Source: an uncultured Lachnospiraceae bacterium (GTDB taxonomy: Bacteria; Bacillota; Clostridia; Lachnospirales; Lachnospiraceae). Taken from it: a stretch of 39,639 nucleotides of DNA. Below are positions 24,202 to 31,992 of this stretch, piece by piece (within the stretch, counting starts at the first letter, position 1; every line of letters begins with the position of its first letter). The notes beneath the pieces are model-generated. The model was not told where the DNA came from, searched no databases, and worked only from the letters and a program-made list of their open reading frames with translations. The position numbers and the translations under genes are program-made. The stretch lies in assembly GCA_910585205.1 (NCBI GenBank), contig CAJUCC010000027.1, positions 1 through 39,639 of the forward strand, given 5' to 3'.

Positions 24202-24912
24202 ATGTACAGTTTCCAGAGCAGGGTGCGCTACAGCGAGACGGACGGCAGAGAATTGTTGACACTTTCTGCGATTACGGATTACTTTCAGGACTGTGGCACA
24301 TTTCAGTCGGAGGAACTCGGGCTCGGGGTGAAATATCTGCAAAGGAGCCATATGGCGTGGATGCTGTCGGCCTGGCAGATTGTGGTGGAGGAATATCCGA
24401 AGCTCGGCGACGGGATTACCGTCGGGACATTCCCCTATGGTTTTAAGGGATTTATGGGATACCGGAATTATGTGATGGACAGAGAAGACGGTAAGCGGAT
24501 GGCATATGCCAACGCGGTCTGGACGCTTCTGGACACCGATACTGTGCGGCCGGTGCGGGCGACACAGGAAATGACGGAGAAGTATGTACTGTCTGAAAAA
24601 CTTCCGATGACATATGCGCCCCGCAAGATTGACAATGCGGTGAGGGGAGAGCAGCGGGAGGCTTTTCGGGTACAGTTTTATCATCTGGACAGCAATCACC
24701 ATGTCAACAACGCATGGTATGTTAAAATGGCCGTCTGCTTTCTGCCGGCGGAGACGGACGTTTGCCAGATGCGGGTGGAATATAAAAAGCAGGCATTTCT
24801 GGGAGATGTGATTGTGCCGTATGTTGCGGTGGGCGATAACCGCTATGTTATTACGCTCTGTAACCGGCAGGAGGAAGCTTTTGCAGTCATAGAATTTACG
24901 GGCAGAGCATAG
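24202..24912 (+). CDS. Acyl-ACP thioesterase (FatA/FatB-like double hotdog)
   Basis: Cytosolic enzyme releasing fatty acids from acyl carrier protein. It has 236 residues, usual for the bacterial form, with two tandem hotdog domains. The first contains RYSETDGRELLTLSAITDYFQDC (about 9-31). The second contains LDSNHHVNNAWYV (about 162-174), the block that holds the catalytic Asn/His residues of plant and bacterial FatA/B proteins. GGGGGAGGAG lies upstream of the ATG at a normal distance. A CvfB-type RNA-binding protein gene follows after 15 bases. Acyl chain specificity cannot be told from sequence. Confidence 0.92.
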   Translation: MYSFQSRVRYSETDGRELLTLSAITDYFQDCGTFQSEELGLGVKYLQRSHMAWMLSAWQIVVEEYPKLGDGITVGTFPYGFKGFMGYRNYVMDREDGKRMAYANAVWTLLDTDTVRPVRATQEMTEKYVLSEKLPMTYAPRKIDNAVRGEQREAFRVQFYHLDSNHHVNNAWYVKMAVCFLPAETDVCQMRVEYKKQAFLGDVIVPYVAVGDNRYVITLCNRQEEAFAVIEFTGRA

Positions 24913-24927
24913 TTTTAAGGAGAAGTT

Positions 24928-25776
24928 ATGTTACGGTTGGGTGAAAAGCAGACACTTGTGGTTGTAAAAAAGGTGGAGTTCGGGGTATATCTGGCAGAAA
25001 GCGCCGAAAGCGCGGCGGAGGAAAAGGTATTGCTGCCGGGGAAACAGGTGCCGGAAGGGCTGGGGATCGGAGATGAAACGGAAGTATTTCTTTATCGGGA
25101 TTCCAAAGACCGGCTGATTGCCACGACGCGGATGCCCCTGATTACGCTGCACGGGGTGGCTGAACTGCGGGTCGCGCAGATCGGCAAAATCGGCGCGTTT
25201 CTCGACTGGGGGCTGGAGAAGGATCTTCTCCTGCCGTTCCGGGAGCAGACGGAAAAAGTACGGGAGGGGCAGACCTGTCTTGTGGCGCTTTATATTGACC
25301 GGAGTAACCGGCTGTGTGCCACAATGAACGTCTATCCTTATCTGGATACGGACAGTTCTTATCATAAGGATGATCGGGTGGAAGGAATCGTATATGAAAT
25401 CAGCCGGGAGTTCGGGGCATTTGTGGCGGTGGATAACCGTTATTCCGCGCTGATTCCCAAACGGGAACTGTACGGGGAAGTGCGGATCGGAGACCGGATC
25501 AGCGCCCGGGTGACAGGCGTCAAGGAAGACGGGAAACTGGATCTGAGTATTCGGGAGAAGGCATACCTGCAGATCGGAACGGATGCGGAGAAGGTGATGG
25601 CGGCGATCGAAAGTTTTGACGGGGCGCTGCCCTTTAACGACAAGGCAAGCCCGGAGGTGATCCGCAGGGAAATGCAGATGAGCAAGAACGAGTTTAAGCG
25701 GGCCGTGGGACACCTCTTAAAATCGGGAAAGATAACCATTACGGATAAGGCGATTCTCATCAAACGGGCCGAATAG
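24928..25776 (+). CDS. cvfB: CvfB-family S1 RNA-binding protein
   Basis: A 282-residue cytosolic RNA-binding protein of the CvfB/YitL family; in Staphylococcus CvfB affects virulence gene expression. It has consecutive S1-like beta-barrels at about residues 1-65, 70-135 (GKIGAFLDWGLEKDLLLPFREQ is the best S1 match) and 150-215 (GIVYEISREFGAFVAVDNRYSALIPKRE region). A C-terminal winged helix follows at about 225-282 (PEVIRREMQMSKNEFKRAVGHLLKSGKI in segments). The start has AAGGAGAAG upstream. The gene ends just before a hairpin that overlaps the next promoter. Confidence 0.92.
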   Translation: MLRLGEKQTLVVVKKVEFGVYLAESAESAAEEKVLLPGKQVPEGLGIGDETEVFLYRDSKDRLIATTRMPLITLHGVAELRVAQIGKIGAFLDWGLEKDLLLPFREQTEKVREGQTCLVALYIDRSNRLCATMNVYPYLDTDSSYHKDDRVEGIVYEISREFGAFVAVDNRYSALIPKRELYGEVRIGDRISARVTGVKEDGKLDLSIREKAYLQIGTDAEKVMAAIESFDGALPFNDKASPEVIRREMQMSKNEFKRAVGHLLKSGKITITDKAILIKRAE

Positions 25777-25783
25777 GAAAAAG

Positions 25784-25816
25784 CCGGAAAAAATAAAGCT
25801 TGCATTTTCCGGGATT
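25784..25816 (+). terminator. Terminator-like hairpin after cvfB, overlapping the next promoter
   Basis: CCGGAAAA (25784-25791) pairs with TTTTCCGG (25805-25812) across a 13-nt loop, and TTTT follows at 25814-25817. The -35 of the next gene lies in the loop and 3' arm. Confidence 0.45.
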
Positions 25817-25827
25817 TTATGTATAAT
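25800..25827 (+). promoter_or_regulatory. Promoter of the second HPr-like gene
   Basis: TTGCAT at 25800-25805, a 16-bp spacer and a perfect TATAAT at 25822-25827. This places the transcript start near 25834 and supports the ATG at 25855. Confidence 0.75.
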
Positions 25828-25854
25828 CTGGATATAGAGAAAGGAGAGGAGATT

Positions 25855-26088
25855 ATGAAAGTACAAAATATCAAAGACATTGATAAGTTTTTTAAGGTGA
25901 TCGACAGCTGCGCAGGAAAAGTTGAGCTGGTGACAGGCGAAGGAGACAGACTGAACCTGAAATCCAAACTGTCTCAGTATGTTTCCATGGCAAACATCTT
26001 TTCCGACGGAACCATCGCAGAGCTGGAAATTCTTGCCTATGAACCGGAAGACATCACCAAACTGGTCAACTTTATGATGGAAAGCTAG
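25855..26088 (+). CDS. Second HPr-like small protein without the active histidine
   Basis: A 77-residue protein with the beta-alpha-beta-beta-alpha-beta-alpha order and length of HPr. KVELVTGEGDRLNLKSKLSQYVSMA (about residues 24-48, in two segments) occupies the place of the HPr Ser46 block, and PEDITKLVNFMM forms the last helix. There is no GLHARPA-type His15 block, so phosphotransfer from EI is not expected. It aligns well by eye with the 76-residue protein at 13113-13343. The ATG at 25855 is preceded by AAAGGAGAGGAG and lies just after the predicted transcription start, ruling out the in-frame ATG at 25819. Function is unknown. Confidence 0.75.
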   Translation: MKVQNIKDIDKFFKVIDSCAGKVELVTGEGDRLNLKSKLSQYVSMANIFSDGTIAELEILAYEPEDITKLVNFMMES

Positions 26089-26097
26089 GCACAGAGG

Positions 26098-27027
26098 ATG
26101 AACAGCAAAAAAGTAAATTGGTTCTTTTTAACAACCATTCTACTGCATATTCTTATTGTAGTATTAATGGTTGTTTTTCATTATGTCTTTACATTGAATA
26201 TGATCCTGAATTTCATTGTCAGCAGCGCTCTGATTGTGGTTCCGGCATTTGCATTCGTAATCGTTTCCGGGGAGGACTGGAAAGAGGCGACGGGATTTCA
26301 CCGCATCAGATGGTCTACTGTCGGCATGATTATACTGTTTACTTTTTTGACCGTGCCGCTTACCACGCTGATAAATTCGTTTTCCATGTTGTTTGTGGAA
26401 AATGCGGTTATGGAGATGAGCGGAGAAATATTGCGGATTCCTTTTCCGGTTGCTTTCTTTTTTATGGCGGTCAACGCGCCGCTGTGCGAGGAAATCGTTT
26501 ACCGGGGAATTGTCTACCGGGGATACCGCAGGTCGGGAACGCTGTTGCAGGCCGCCGTTTTTTCGGCGGTGCTGTTTGCGGTCGGACATATGAATTTTAA
26601 TCAGGCAGCTTATGCATTTGTAATCGGAATTATGCTTGTGCTGCTTGTGGAAGCGACGGGCAGTCTGTGGGCATCCGTTATCTATCATGTGATTTTTAAC
26701 GGAGTCAGTGTCTGTAGTATGTATCTGCAGAAAGAATCCTTTCTGGATGAGGCGCAGATGGCGGCGCTGGAAGGAACGCTTACGCAGGAGGCGATGCTTT
26801 ACAGCATTGCGGCTATGCTGGTTCCGGCAGCAGTGGGAACGGCAATCGCCGGCTGTGTGCTTGTCCGGATTGCCAAAAACGAACGGCGGACACAACGTCT
26901 GCAGGAGATGTGGACAACCCGTCATGACAAGAAGGAAAGAATTATCACGGCGCCGCTTGTGGCCGCTTTTGTGCTCTGTATCGCGTACATGGTGGCGGAT
27001 GTGATCTTATATAAAATGATAGCATGA
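26098..27027 (+). CDS. CPBP-family intramembrane metalloprotease
   Basis: A 309-residue polytopic protein of the CAAX protease/bacteriocin-processing (Abi) family. About seven to eight hydrophobic segments are seen. The active-site blocks are complete: EEIVYR at 131-136 (EExxxR), FAVGH ending at H164, and HVIFN at 197-201 (HxxxN). The N-terminal helix pair and the C-terminal segments at about 255-275 and 290-305 surround the core. The family can process prenylated or bacteriocin-like peptides or act in self-immunity; no substrate gene is visible nearby. Its end overlaps the next start (ATGA at 27024-27027). Confidence 0.88.
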   Translation: MNSKKVNWFFLTTILLHILIVVLMVVFHYVFTLNMILNFIVSSALIVVPAFAFVIVSGEDWKEATGFHRIRWSTVGMIILFTFLTVPLTTLINSFSMLFVENAVMEMSGEILRIPFPVAFFFMAVNAPLCEEIVYRGIVYRGYRRSGTLLQAAVFSAVLFAVGHMNFNQAAYAFVIGIMLVLLVEATGSLWASVIYHVIFNGVSVCSMYLQKESFLDEAQMAALEGTLTQEAMLYSIAAMLVPAAVGTAIAGCVLVRIAKNERRTQRLQEMWTTRHDKKERIITAPLVAAFVLCIAYMVADVILYKMIA

Positions 27028-27710
27028 GAAAAATCAATATTTTGGGACTGGATCTGCGGGATTATACACTGCGGGAGAAAATGCAGATGGCTGACCGGTA
27101 TCTGCAGCATGGGGCACTCGGGACAATCTCCTGTGTTTCTGCAAAAATACTCATGCGGGCAGAGGGGGATGCGCAGCAGAAACAATGGCTGGAAGCGATG
27201 GATATTCTGGAATATCACGATGCGGATATTCTGCGTGCCGCCGGGATTACGGCCCGCAATCGTCTGAAAGAGGCTGAAAACAACAGCTTTATTTATGAAC
27301 TGATTAAAAAGGCAATACGGGAAAAGCACACGCTGTATCTTCTGTCGGATGACAGAGAAGATGCGGCGGTACTGGAAGAAGAACTGGAACGGCAGCAGGG
27401 AATGCAGCAGATCGCAGGCCGCTATATCATAGAGGCGGATACAGACATGAATGCCGATACGGTTATCAATGACATCAACGATAAGGCGCCGGATGTCATA
27501 CTGGCCCGGCTTTCCTATCCTATGCAGGAGGCGTTTATCTGTGAAAACAGGAAACTGATTAATGCGGACATCTGGGTTGGTCTGCGGAAGGGATATTCTG
27601 TTTTTCGAACGGAAGGAAAAAAGACAGACAGGCTGTTTAAAAAACTGCAGAGGAAATTGTTTCGGAGAAAAGTGCATCGTTATGAGAATCAGGAAAAGAC
27701 GGAAAGATAG
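27024..27710 (+). CDS. Divergent WecG/TagA/CpsF-type glycosyltransferase-like protein
   Basis: A 228-residue protein with the length and block order of the WecG/TagA/CpsF family, which adds N-acetylmannosamine or similar sugars to lipid-linked precursors. Matches are: an SCVSAKILMRAEGD block early, ILEYHDADILRAAGI where the family has its PDG(I/T)G block, LYLLSDDREDAAVLEEEL, DKAPDVILARLSYPMQEAFI and WVGLRKGY. Key signatures are altered: the PDG motif is replaced, and the usual GLGxPKQE reads ARLSYPMQE. Catalytic competence is therefore doubtful. It is translationally coupled to the CPBP protease, suggesting a joint envelope role. A strong terminator spans its stop codon. Confidence 0.65.
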   Translation: MRKINILGLDLRDYTLREKMQMADRYLQHGALGTISCVSAKILMRAEGDAQQKQWLEAMDILEYHDADILRAAGITARNRLKEAENNSFIYELIKKAIREKHTLYLLSDDREDAAVLEEELERQQGMQQIAGRYIIEADTDMNADTVINDINDKAPDVILARLSYPMQEAFICENRKLINADIWVGLRKGYSVFRTEGKKTDRLFKKLQRKLFRRKVHRYENQEKTER

Positions 27711-27724
27711 GGTTCCGTCTTTTT
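27694..27724 (+). terminator. Terminator after the TagA-like gene
   Basis: A perfect 11-bp stem, AAAAGACGGAA (27694-27704) with TTCCGTCTTTT (27113 offset: 27713-27723), and an 8-nt loop that contains the gene's TAG. The T-rich 3' arm forms the tail. Confidence 0.8.
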
Positions 27725-27791
27725 GCACATCATAGGATTGTGCAGGTTGCCGAAGGCGAAATTTCGGAAAATCAGGGAAAAAGAAAAATAA

Positions 27792-27960
27792 TGCATAAAA
27801 TTTACCGGATTTACTGTAGATTTATTTGTGGATTTATATTAAAATGAAACAGGGTGACGGGGATTCCGAAAATTGTCTCGGGAGCTTCGAGAGTCAGATT
27901 ATGCAGAATGCATAATAATCTGCAGTGAATGTGTACGGCCGATTGCGGAGTATGCGTAAT
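27792..27960. promoter_or_regulatory. Operator-like TGCATAA repeats before the CdaR-type gene
   Basis: The 272-base gap 27711-27982 contains a perfect 8-bp inverted repeat, ATTATGCA (27898-27905) and TGCATAAT (27909-27916). Another TGCATAA lies at 27792-27798 and a related TATGCGTAA at 27951-27959. A -10-like TATATTAAAAT lies near 27834-27844, without a convincing -35. The repeats could bind a dimeric regulator, possibly the downstream gene product; this is inference. Confidence 0.4.
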
Positions 27961-27982
27961 TTCACGGTAAAGGAGTGGGGAA

Positions 27983-29071
27983 ATGATTTCGAATCAGATT
28001 TTGCAGAATACGATCGAAGGGTTGAAAGCGATCTCACGGGTGGAGTTCAGTGTGATCGATACGGACGGAAAGGCAGTGGCGGCGACATCGGATAATATGA
28101 GCGAGTTTGAGAAGCCGGCGCTGGAGTTTGTCGGTTCTCCGGCGGACAGCCAGGAGATTCAGGGGTGTCAGTTTTTTAAGATATACGATGAACAACAGTT
28201 GGAGTACATACTGGTAGCGGGAGGCGCGGGAGAAGATCTGTATATGGTGGGCAAGATGGTGGCCTTTCAGATCCAAAATCTGCTGACTGCATATAAAGAG
28301 CGATTTGACAAGGATAACTTTATTAAAAATCTGCTGCTGGATAATCTGCTGTTGGTTGATATTTACAGTCGTTCCAAGAAACTGCATATTCCCACGGATG
28401 TCAGACGCGTTGTAATTGTGGTGGAAGCGGAGAACGGGAAAGACAGCAATGTTTTGGAGATTATCCGCAGCCATAAGGAAAACTCGGGCCGGGATTTTGT
28501 GACGGCCGTCGATGAAAACAATGTGATTGTGGTCAAAGAGATTGCGGAGGGGGACGGCAATCCCGAGATCGACAAACGGTCGGAAGAGATTGTGGCCTGT
28601 CTGGAAAAAGAAGGCATTGGAAATGTACATATCGCTTATGGTACAATTATCGGAGAGATCAAAGAGGTGAGCCGCTCCTATAAGGAGGCGAAAATGGCTC
28701 TGGATGTGGGGAAGATTTTTTTCAGCGAGAGAAATATTATCGCCTACAGCGAGCTTGGCATTGGCCGTCTGATCTACCAGCTCCCGATACCACTGTGCAA
28801 AATGTTTATCAAAGAGATTTTTGACGGCAGAAATCCCGATGAATTTGACGAAGAGACATTGACGACAATCAATAAATTTTTTGAGAACAGTCTGAATGTT
28901 TCGGAGACATCCAGACAGCTTTTTATTCACAGAAATACACTGGTATACCGGCTGGACAAGCTGCAAAAGAGCACCGGGCTGGATCTGCGTGTTTTTGAAG
29001 ATGCGATTACATTCAAAATCGCGCTGATGGTTGTAAAGTATATGAAGTATATGGAAACGCTTGATTACTAG
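27983..29071 (+). CDS. CdaR/PucR-type transcriptional regulator
   Basis: A 362-residue regulator. The N-terminal part (about residues 1-105) looks like a sugar-diacid/PAS-like sensing domain (VEFSVIDTDGKAVAAT). A central GGDEF-like-fold region follows (about 130-260, with VHIAYGTIIGEIKEVSRSYKEAKMAL in segments). The C-terminal PucR-type HTH_30 is seen as NVSETSRQLFIHRNTLVYRLDKL from about 306, close to the CdaR consensus. AAAGGAGTGGGG precedes the ATG. It lies directly upstream of ftsEX in the same direction with only 22 bases between stop and the ftsE start, so it may be co-transcribed with, and control, the cell-division module. The ligand is unknown; no carbohydrate genes are near. Confidence 0.88.
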   Translation: MISNQILQNTIEGLKAISRVEFSVIDTDGKAVAATSDNMSEFEKPALEFVGSPADSQEIQGCQFFKIYDEQQLEYILVAGGAGEDLYMVGKMVAFQIQNLLTAYKERFDKDNFIKNLLLDNLLLVDIYSRSKKLHIPTDVRRVVIVVEAENGKDSNVLEIIRSHKENSGRDFVTAVDENNVIVVKEIAEGDGNPEIDKRSEEIVACLEKEGIGNVHIAYGTIIGEIKEVSRSYKEAKMALDVGKIFFSERNIIAYSELGIGRLIYQLPIPLCKMFIKEIFDGRNPDEFDEETLTTINKFFENSLNVSETSRQLFIHRNTLVYRLDKLQKSTGLDLRVFEDAITFKIALMVVKYMKYMETLDY

Positions 29072-29093
29072 TAAATATACAGGAGAGAAAGAA

Positions 29094-29825
29094 GTGGCAG
29101 GGAGAAAGAGGACGAGAAGAGGGAGCGAGGCAAAGGACATTATCATTCTGGATAATGTGAGCAAATCGTATTCCACGGGAGCACCGGCTCTGAACGGTGT
29201 CAGCATCAGAATACGGCGGGGGGAATTTGTTTTTGTTGTCGGTGACAGCGGGTCGGGCAAATCGACACTGATTAAGCTGCTGTTGCGGGAACTGACGCCC
29301 ACATCGGGAGGGGTATGGGTAAACGGGGAGGATGTCGTGCGGCTCAAACACCGCAAAATACCGAAGTTCAGAAGAAATCTGGGCATTGTCTTTCAGGATT
29401 TCCGCCTTCTGAAAGACCGGAATGTATATGAAAACGTAGCGTTTGCGCAGCGAATCGTACAGGTTCCGACAAGAGAGATCCGCAAAAATGTGCCGGCCAT
29501 TCTCTCCATTGTCGGACTTGCGGGGAAATATAAGGCCAAGCCCAAGCAGCTTTCCGGCGGGGAGCAGCAGCGGGTGGCGCTGGCAAGGGCGCTGATTAAC
29601 AAACCTTCGATTCTGCTGGCCGATGAGCCGACAGGAAACCTGGATCCGAAAAATTCCTGGGAGATTATGAAACTGTTGGAAGAGATCAATCAGAATGGCA
29701 CGACGGTGCTTGTCGTCACCCATAACCGGGAGATCGTAAATGCGATGAAAAAGCGGGTTGTGACAATGAAAAAGGGAGTCATTGTCAGCGACGAAAAAGA
29801 AGGCGGTTATATCGATGAGGATTAG
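29094..29825 (+). CDS. ftsE: Cell-division ATP-binding protein FtsE
   Basis: ATPase of the FtsEX complex, which couples the cytosolic division machinery to peptidoglycan hydrolase activation outside. It has 243 residues from GTG at 29094, where AGGAGAG lies six bases upstream. Walker A is GDSGSGKST at 50-58, the Q-loop Q101, the signature LSGGEQQ at 153-159 and Walker B LLADEPTGNLD at 174-184, followed by the switch His (VVTHN). A slightly long basic N-terminus (AGRKRTRRG) precedes the conserved start of the fold. ftsX overlaps its end by 11 bases. Confidence 0.95.
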   Translation: MAGRKRTRRGSEAKDIIILDNVSKSYSTGAPALNGVSIRIRRGEFVFVVGDSGSGKSTLIKLLLRELTPTSGGVWVNGEDVVRLKHRKIPKFRRNLGIVFQDFRLLKDRNVYENVAFAQRIVQVPTREIRKNVPAILSIVGLAGKYKAKPKQLSGGEQQRVALARALINKPSILLADEPTGNLDPKNSWEIMKLLEEINQNGTTVLVVTHNREIVNAMKKRVVTMKKGVIVSDEKEGGYIDED

Positions 29826-30711
29826 TACATTATTTTATACGATCAGACAGGGTTTTGTGAACATATTCCGCAACAAATGGTTTTCCCTTGCATCGATTGC
29901 GACCATTTCTGCGTGTCTGTTCCTGTTCGGCCTGTTTTATGCCATCCTGACCAATTTTCAGCATATTGTGCGGACAGCGGAGGAAGGGGTCAGCATTACG
30001 GTATTTTTCGACGAGGGGATCAGCGAGGAACGGATTCGGGAAATCGGCGATACGATTTCCAAACGTGTGGAAGTCCGGGAAATCCGTTTCCGGTCGGCCG
30101 AAGAGATCTGGGAGGAATTCAGCGAAGAATATCTGGGAGAATTTAAAGACGGATTTACGGAAAATCCACTGGAGGATTCCGAGAATTATGAAATATATCT
30201 GAGTGACGTATCGATGCAGAGCACGCTCGTCACATATCTGGAATCGATGGAGGGCGTGCGGCGGGTAAATCGTGCGGAGATAACGGCCAATATGCTCGGC
30301 GGGATCAATGTGTTGATCGGCTACATTTCGTTGGGGATTATCGTAATTCTGTTGGCGGTCTCCATCTTTCTCATCAGCAATACGGTGACGATCGGTATCT
30401 CGGTGAGAAAAGAAGAAATCAATATTATGAAATATATCGGCGCCACGGATTTCTTTGTCCGTTCCCCCTTTGTAATAGAAGGAATTCTGATCGGGCTGTT
30501 AGGCGCTGTTGTACCGCTTGTATCGATCTATTATATTTACACGAATGTTATTGTCTATATTAACGAGCGGTTTACAATGTTGTCCGGGCTTTTACATTTT
30601 GTGCCGGTGGAGGAGATTTTTTCCACGCTGGCGCCGGTTTCCGTAGGCATTGGTGTGGGCATCGGATTTTTGGGCAGTATTGTGACGGTCAGAAAGCATT
30701 TGAAGGTATAA
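29815..30711 (+). CDS. ftsX: Cell-division membrane protein FtsX
   Basis: Membrane subunit of FtsEX, 298 residues. The cytosolic N-terminus RQGFVNIFRNKWFSLASI is typical. Four membrane segments lie at about 22-45, 165-190, 213-240 and 265-290; the large extracytoplasmic loop between the first two (about 46-160) is the part that contacts the hydrolase. ATG at 29815 is chosen inside the end of ftsE (11-base overlap, in another frame), giving the normal family N-terminus; a farther upstream start would add unconserved residues. The next gene is a secreted coiled-coil/M23 protein, the expected partner. Confidence 0.94.
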   Translation: MRISTLFYTIRQGFVNIFRNKWFSLASIATISACLFLFGLFYAILTNFQHIVRTAEEGVSITVFFDEGISEERIREIGDTISKRVEVREIRFRSAEEIWEEFSEEYLGEFKDGFTENPLEDSENYEIYLSDVSMQSTLVTYLESMEGVRRVNRAEITANMLGGINVLIGYISLGIIVILLAVSIFLISNTVTIGISVRKEEINIMKYIGATDFFVRSPFVIEGILIGLLGAVVPLVSIYYIYTNVIVYINERFTMLSGLLHFVPVEEIFSTLAPVSVGIGVGIGFLGSIVTVRKHLKV

Positions 30712-30714
30712 CGG

Positions 30715-31959
30715 ATGATAAAAAGCGATATGGAGAAAGGACGGCGGAAACTGGCATGCGTTCTGTGGGCGCTTTTGCTGACAGGACTGCTGACGCCTTC
30801 GCTGACGAGTCTGGCGGATAATACCAGTGCGGAAAAGCTGCAAAACAGCATCAAACAAAAACAGAACGCCATCGGAGAGGCGGAGAAACAAAAGCAGGCG
30901 CTGCAGTCGGGACTGACCGATGTAAAAAAGCTCGTGGAGGATCTGGAAAAGTCCAAAAACGATCTCAAGGCATATGTGGCAAAGCTGGATGCGAATCTGG
31001 ATGAAATCCAGAAAAAGATTGCGGAACTGAAGGAACTGATCGACGAAAAGGAACAGGAGATCGTGGAGACGGAGAAGGCGCTGGAAGAGGCCGTGGCTGT
31101 GGAGGAGGAGCAGTATACGGCTATGAAGCAGCGGGTCCGGTTTCTGTATGAAAACGGGCAGTCGTTTTATCTGGAACTGCTTTTCCAGGCGGACAGTTTT
31201 GGCGATATACTAAACCGCACCGAATTTATTGAAAGGCTTGCGGCGTATGACAGACGCAAGCTGGAGGAGTATCAGGAAATCAGGGCGCAGGTGGCCGCCT
31301 TCAAAGAGGAGCTGGAGGCTGAAAAGCTGGTGCTGGATGCGGCCAGAGAGGCCGTGGAGGAGGAAGAGGAAGCGCTCAACGCGCTGATTGCTTCCAAAGA
31401 GAAGGAAATCAAAGCATATGATGCCGACATCAGCAACAAGTCGCAGGTCGTAAAGGAGTATGAAGCGGAAATCGCGGCACAGAATGCGGTCATTGCTTCG
31501 CTGGAACAGGCCGTGGCGGCAGAAAAGCAGCAGTTGGAGGAAGCGAACCGGCGCCGGTATGACGGCGGAAAGTTTGCGTGGCCCGCGCCGTCATACAAGC
31601 GGATTTCCGATGATTACGGAAATCGCATTCATCCGACACTCGGCGTGCAGCAGTTTCATAACGGTATCGATATGGCGGCGCCGAGCGGTTCCCCGATTCT
31701 GGCAGCTTATGACGGAGAAGTTGTGGCGGCGACATATAATAACAGCATGGGAAATTATGTGATGATAGACCATGGGGATGGTCTGTACACGATTTATATG
31801 CATGCATCTGCGCTGTATGTGTCAAAGGGGGCACATGTGGCAAGAGGGGAGCAGATAGGGGCGGTTGGCTCTACGGGGCGTTCGACGGGACCGCATCTTC
31901 ATTTCAGCGTACGTCTGAACGGGGGATATGTAAGTCCGTGGAATTATCTGTCATCGTAG
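30715..31959 (+). CDS. Secreted murein hydrolase activator / M23 endopeptidase (EnvC/PcsB-type role)
   Basis: A 414-residue exported protein. The signal peptide covers about residues 10-34 with a probable cleavage after SLA-D. A long coiled coil runs about 36-280 with a hinge near 140-185 (RVRFLYENGQSFYLELLFQADSF), the layout seen in EnvC and in the PcsB coiled coil. The M23 domain occupies 285-414. Its zinc ligands H315 and D319 (FHNGIDMAAPSG) and H396 (HLHFSV, with H394) are present, as is H363, so it looks catalytically active rather than an EnvC-like inactive activator. Its start is 3 bases after the ftsX stop. It is the likely FtsEX-controlled hydrolase; the partnership is inferred from order and family knowledge. 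Confidence 0.92.
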   Translation: MIKSDMEKGRRKLACVLWALLLTGLLTPSLTSLADNTSAEKLQNSIKQKQNAIGEAEKQKQALQSGLTDVKKLVEDLEKSKNDLKAYVAKLDANLDEIQKKIAELKELIDEKEQEIVETEKALEEAVAVEEEQYTAMKQRVRFLYENGQSFYLELLFQADSFGDILNRTEFIERLAAYDRRKLEEYQEIRAQVAAFKEELEAEKLVLDAAREAVEEEEEALNALIASKEKEIKAYDADISNKSQVVKEYEAEIAAQNAVIASLEQAVAAEKQQLEEANRRRYDGGKFAWPAPSYKRISDDYGNRIHPTLGVQQFHNGIDMAAPSGSPILAAYDGEVVAATYNNSMGNYVMIDHGDGLYTIYMHASALYVSKGAHVARGEQIGAVGSTGRSTGPHLHFSVRLNGGYVSPWNYLSS

Positions 31960-31992
31960 AGAATACAATCATTATTAGAGGAATTGACAGGA

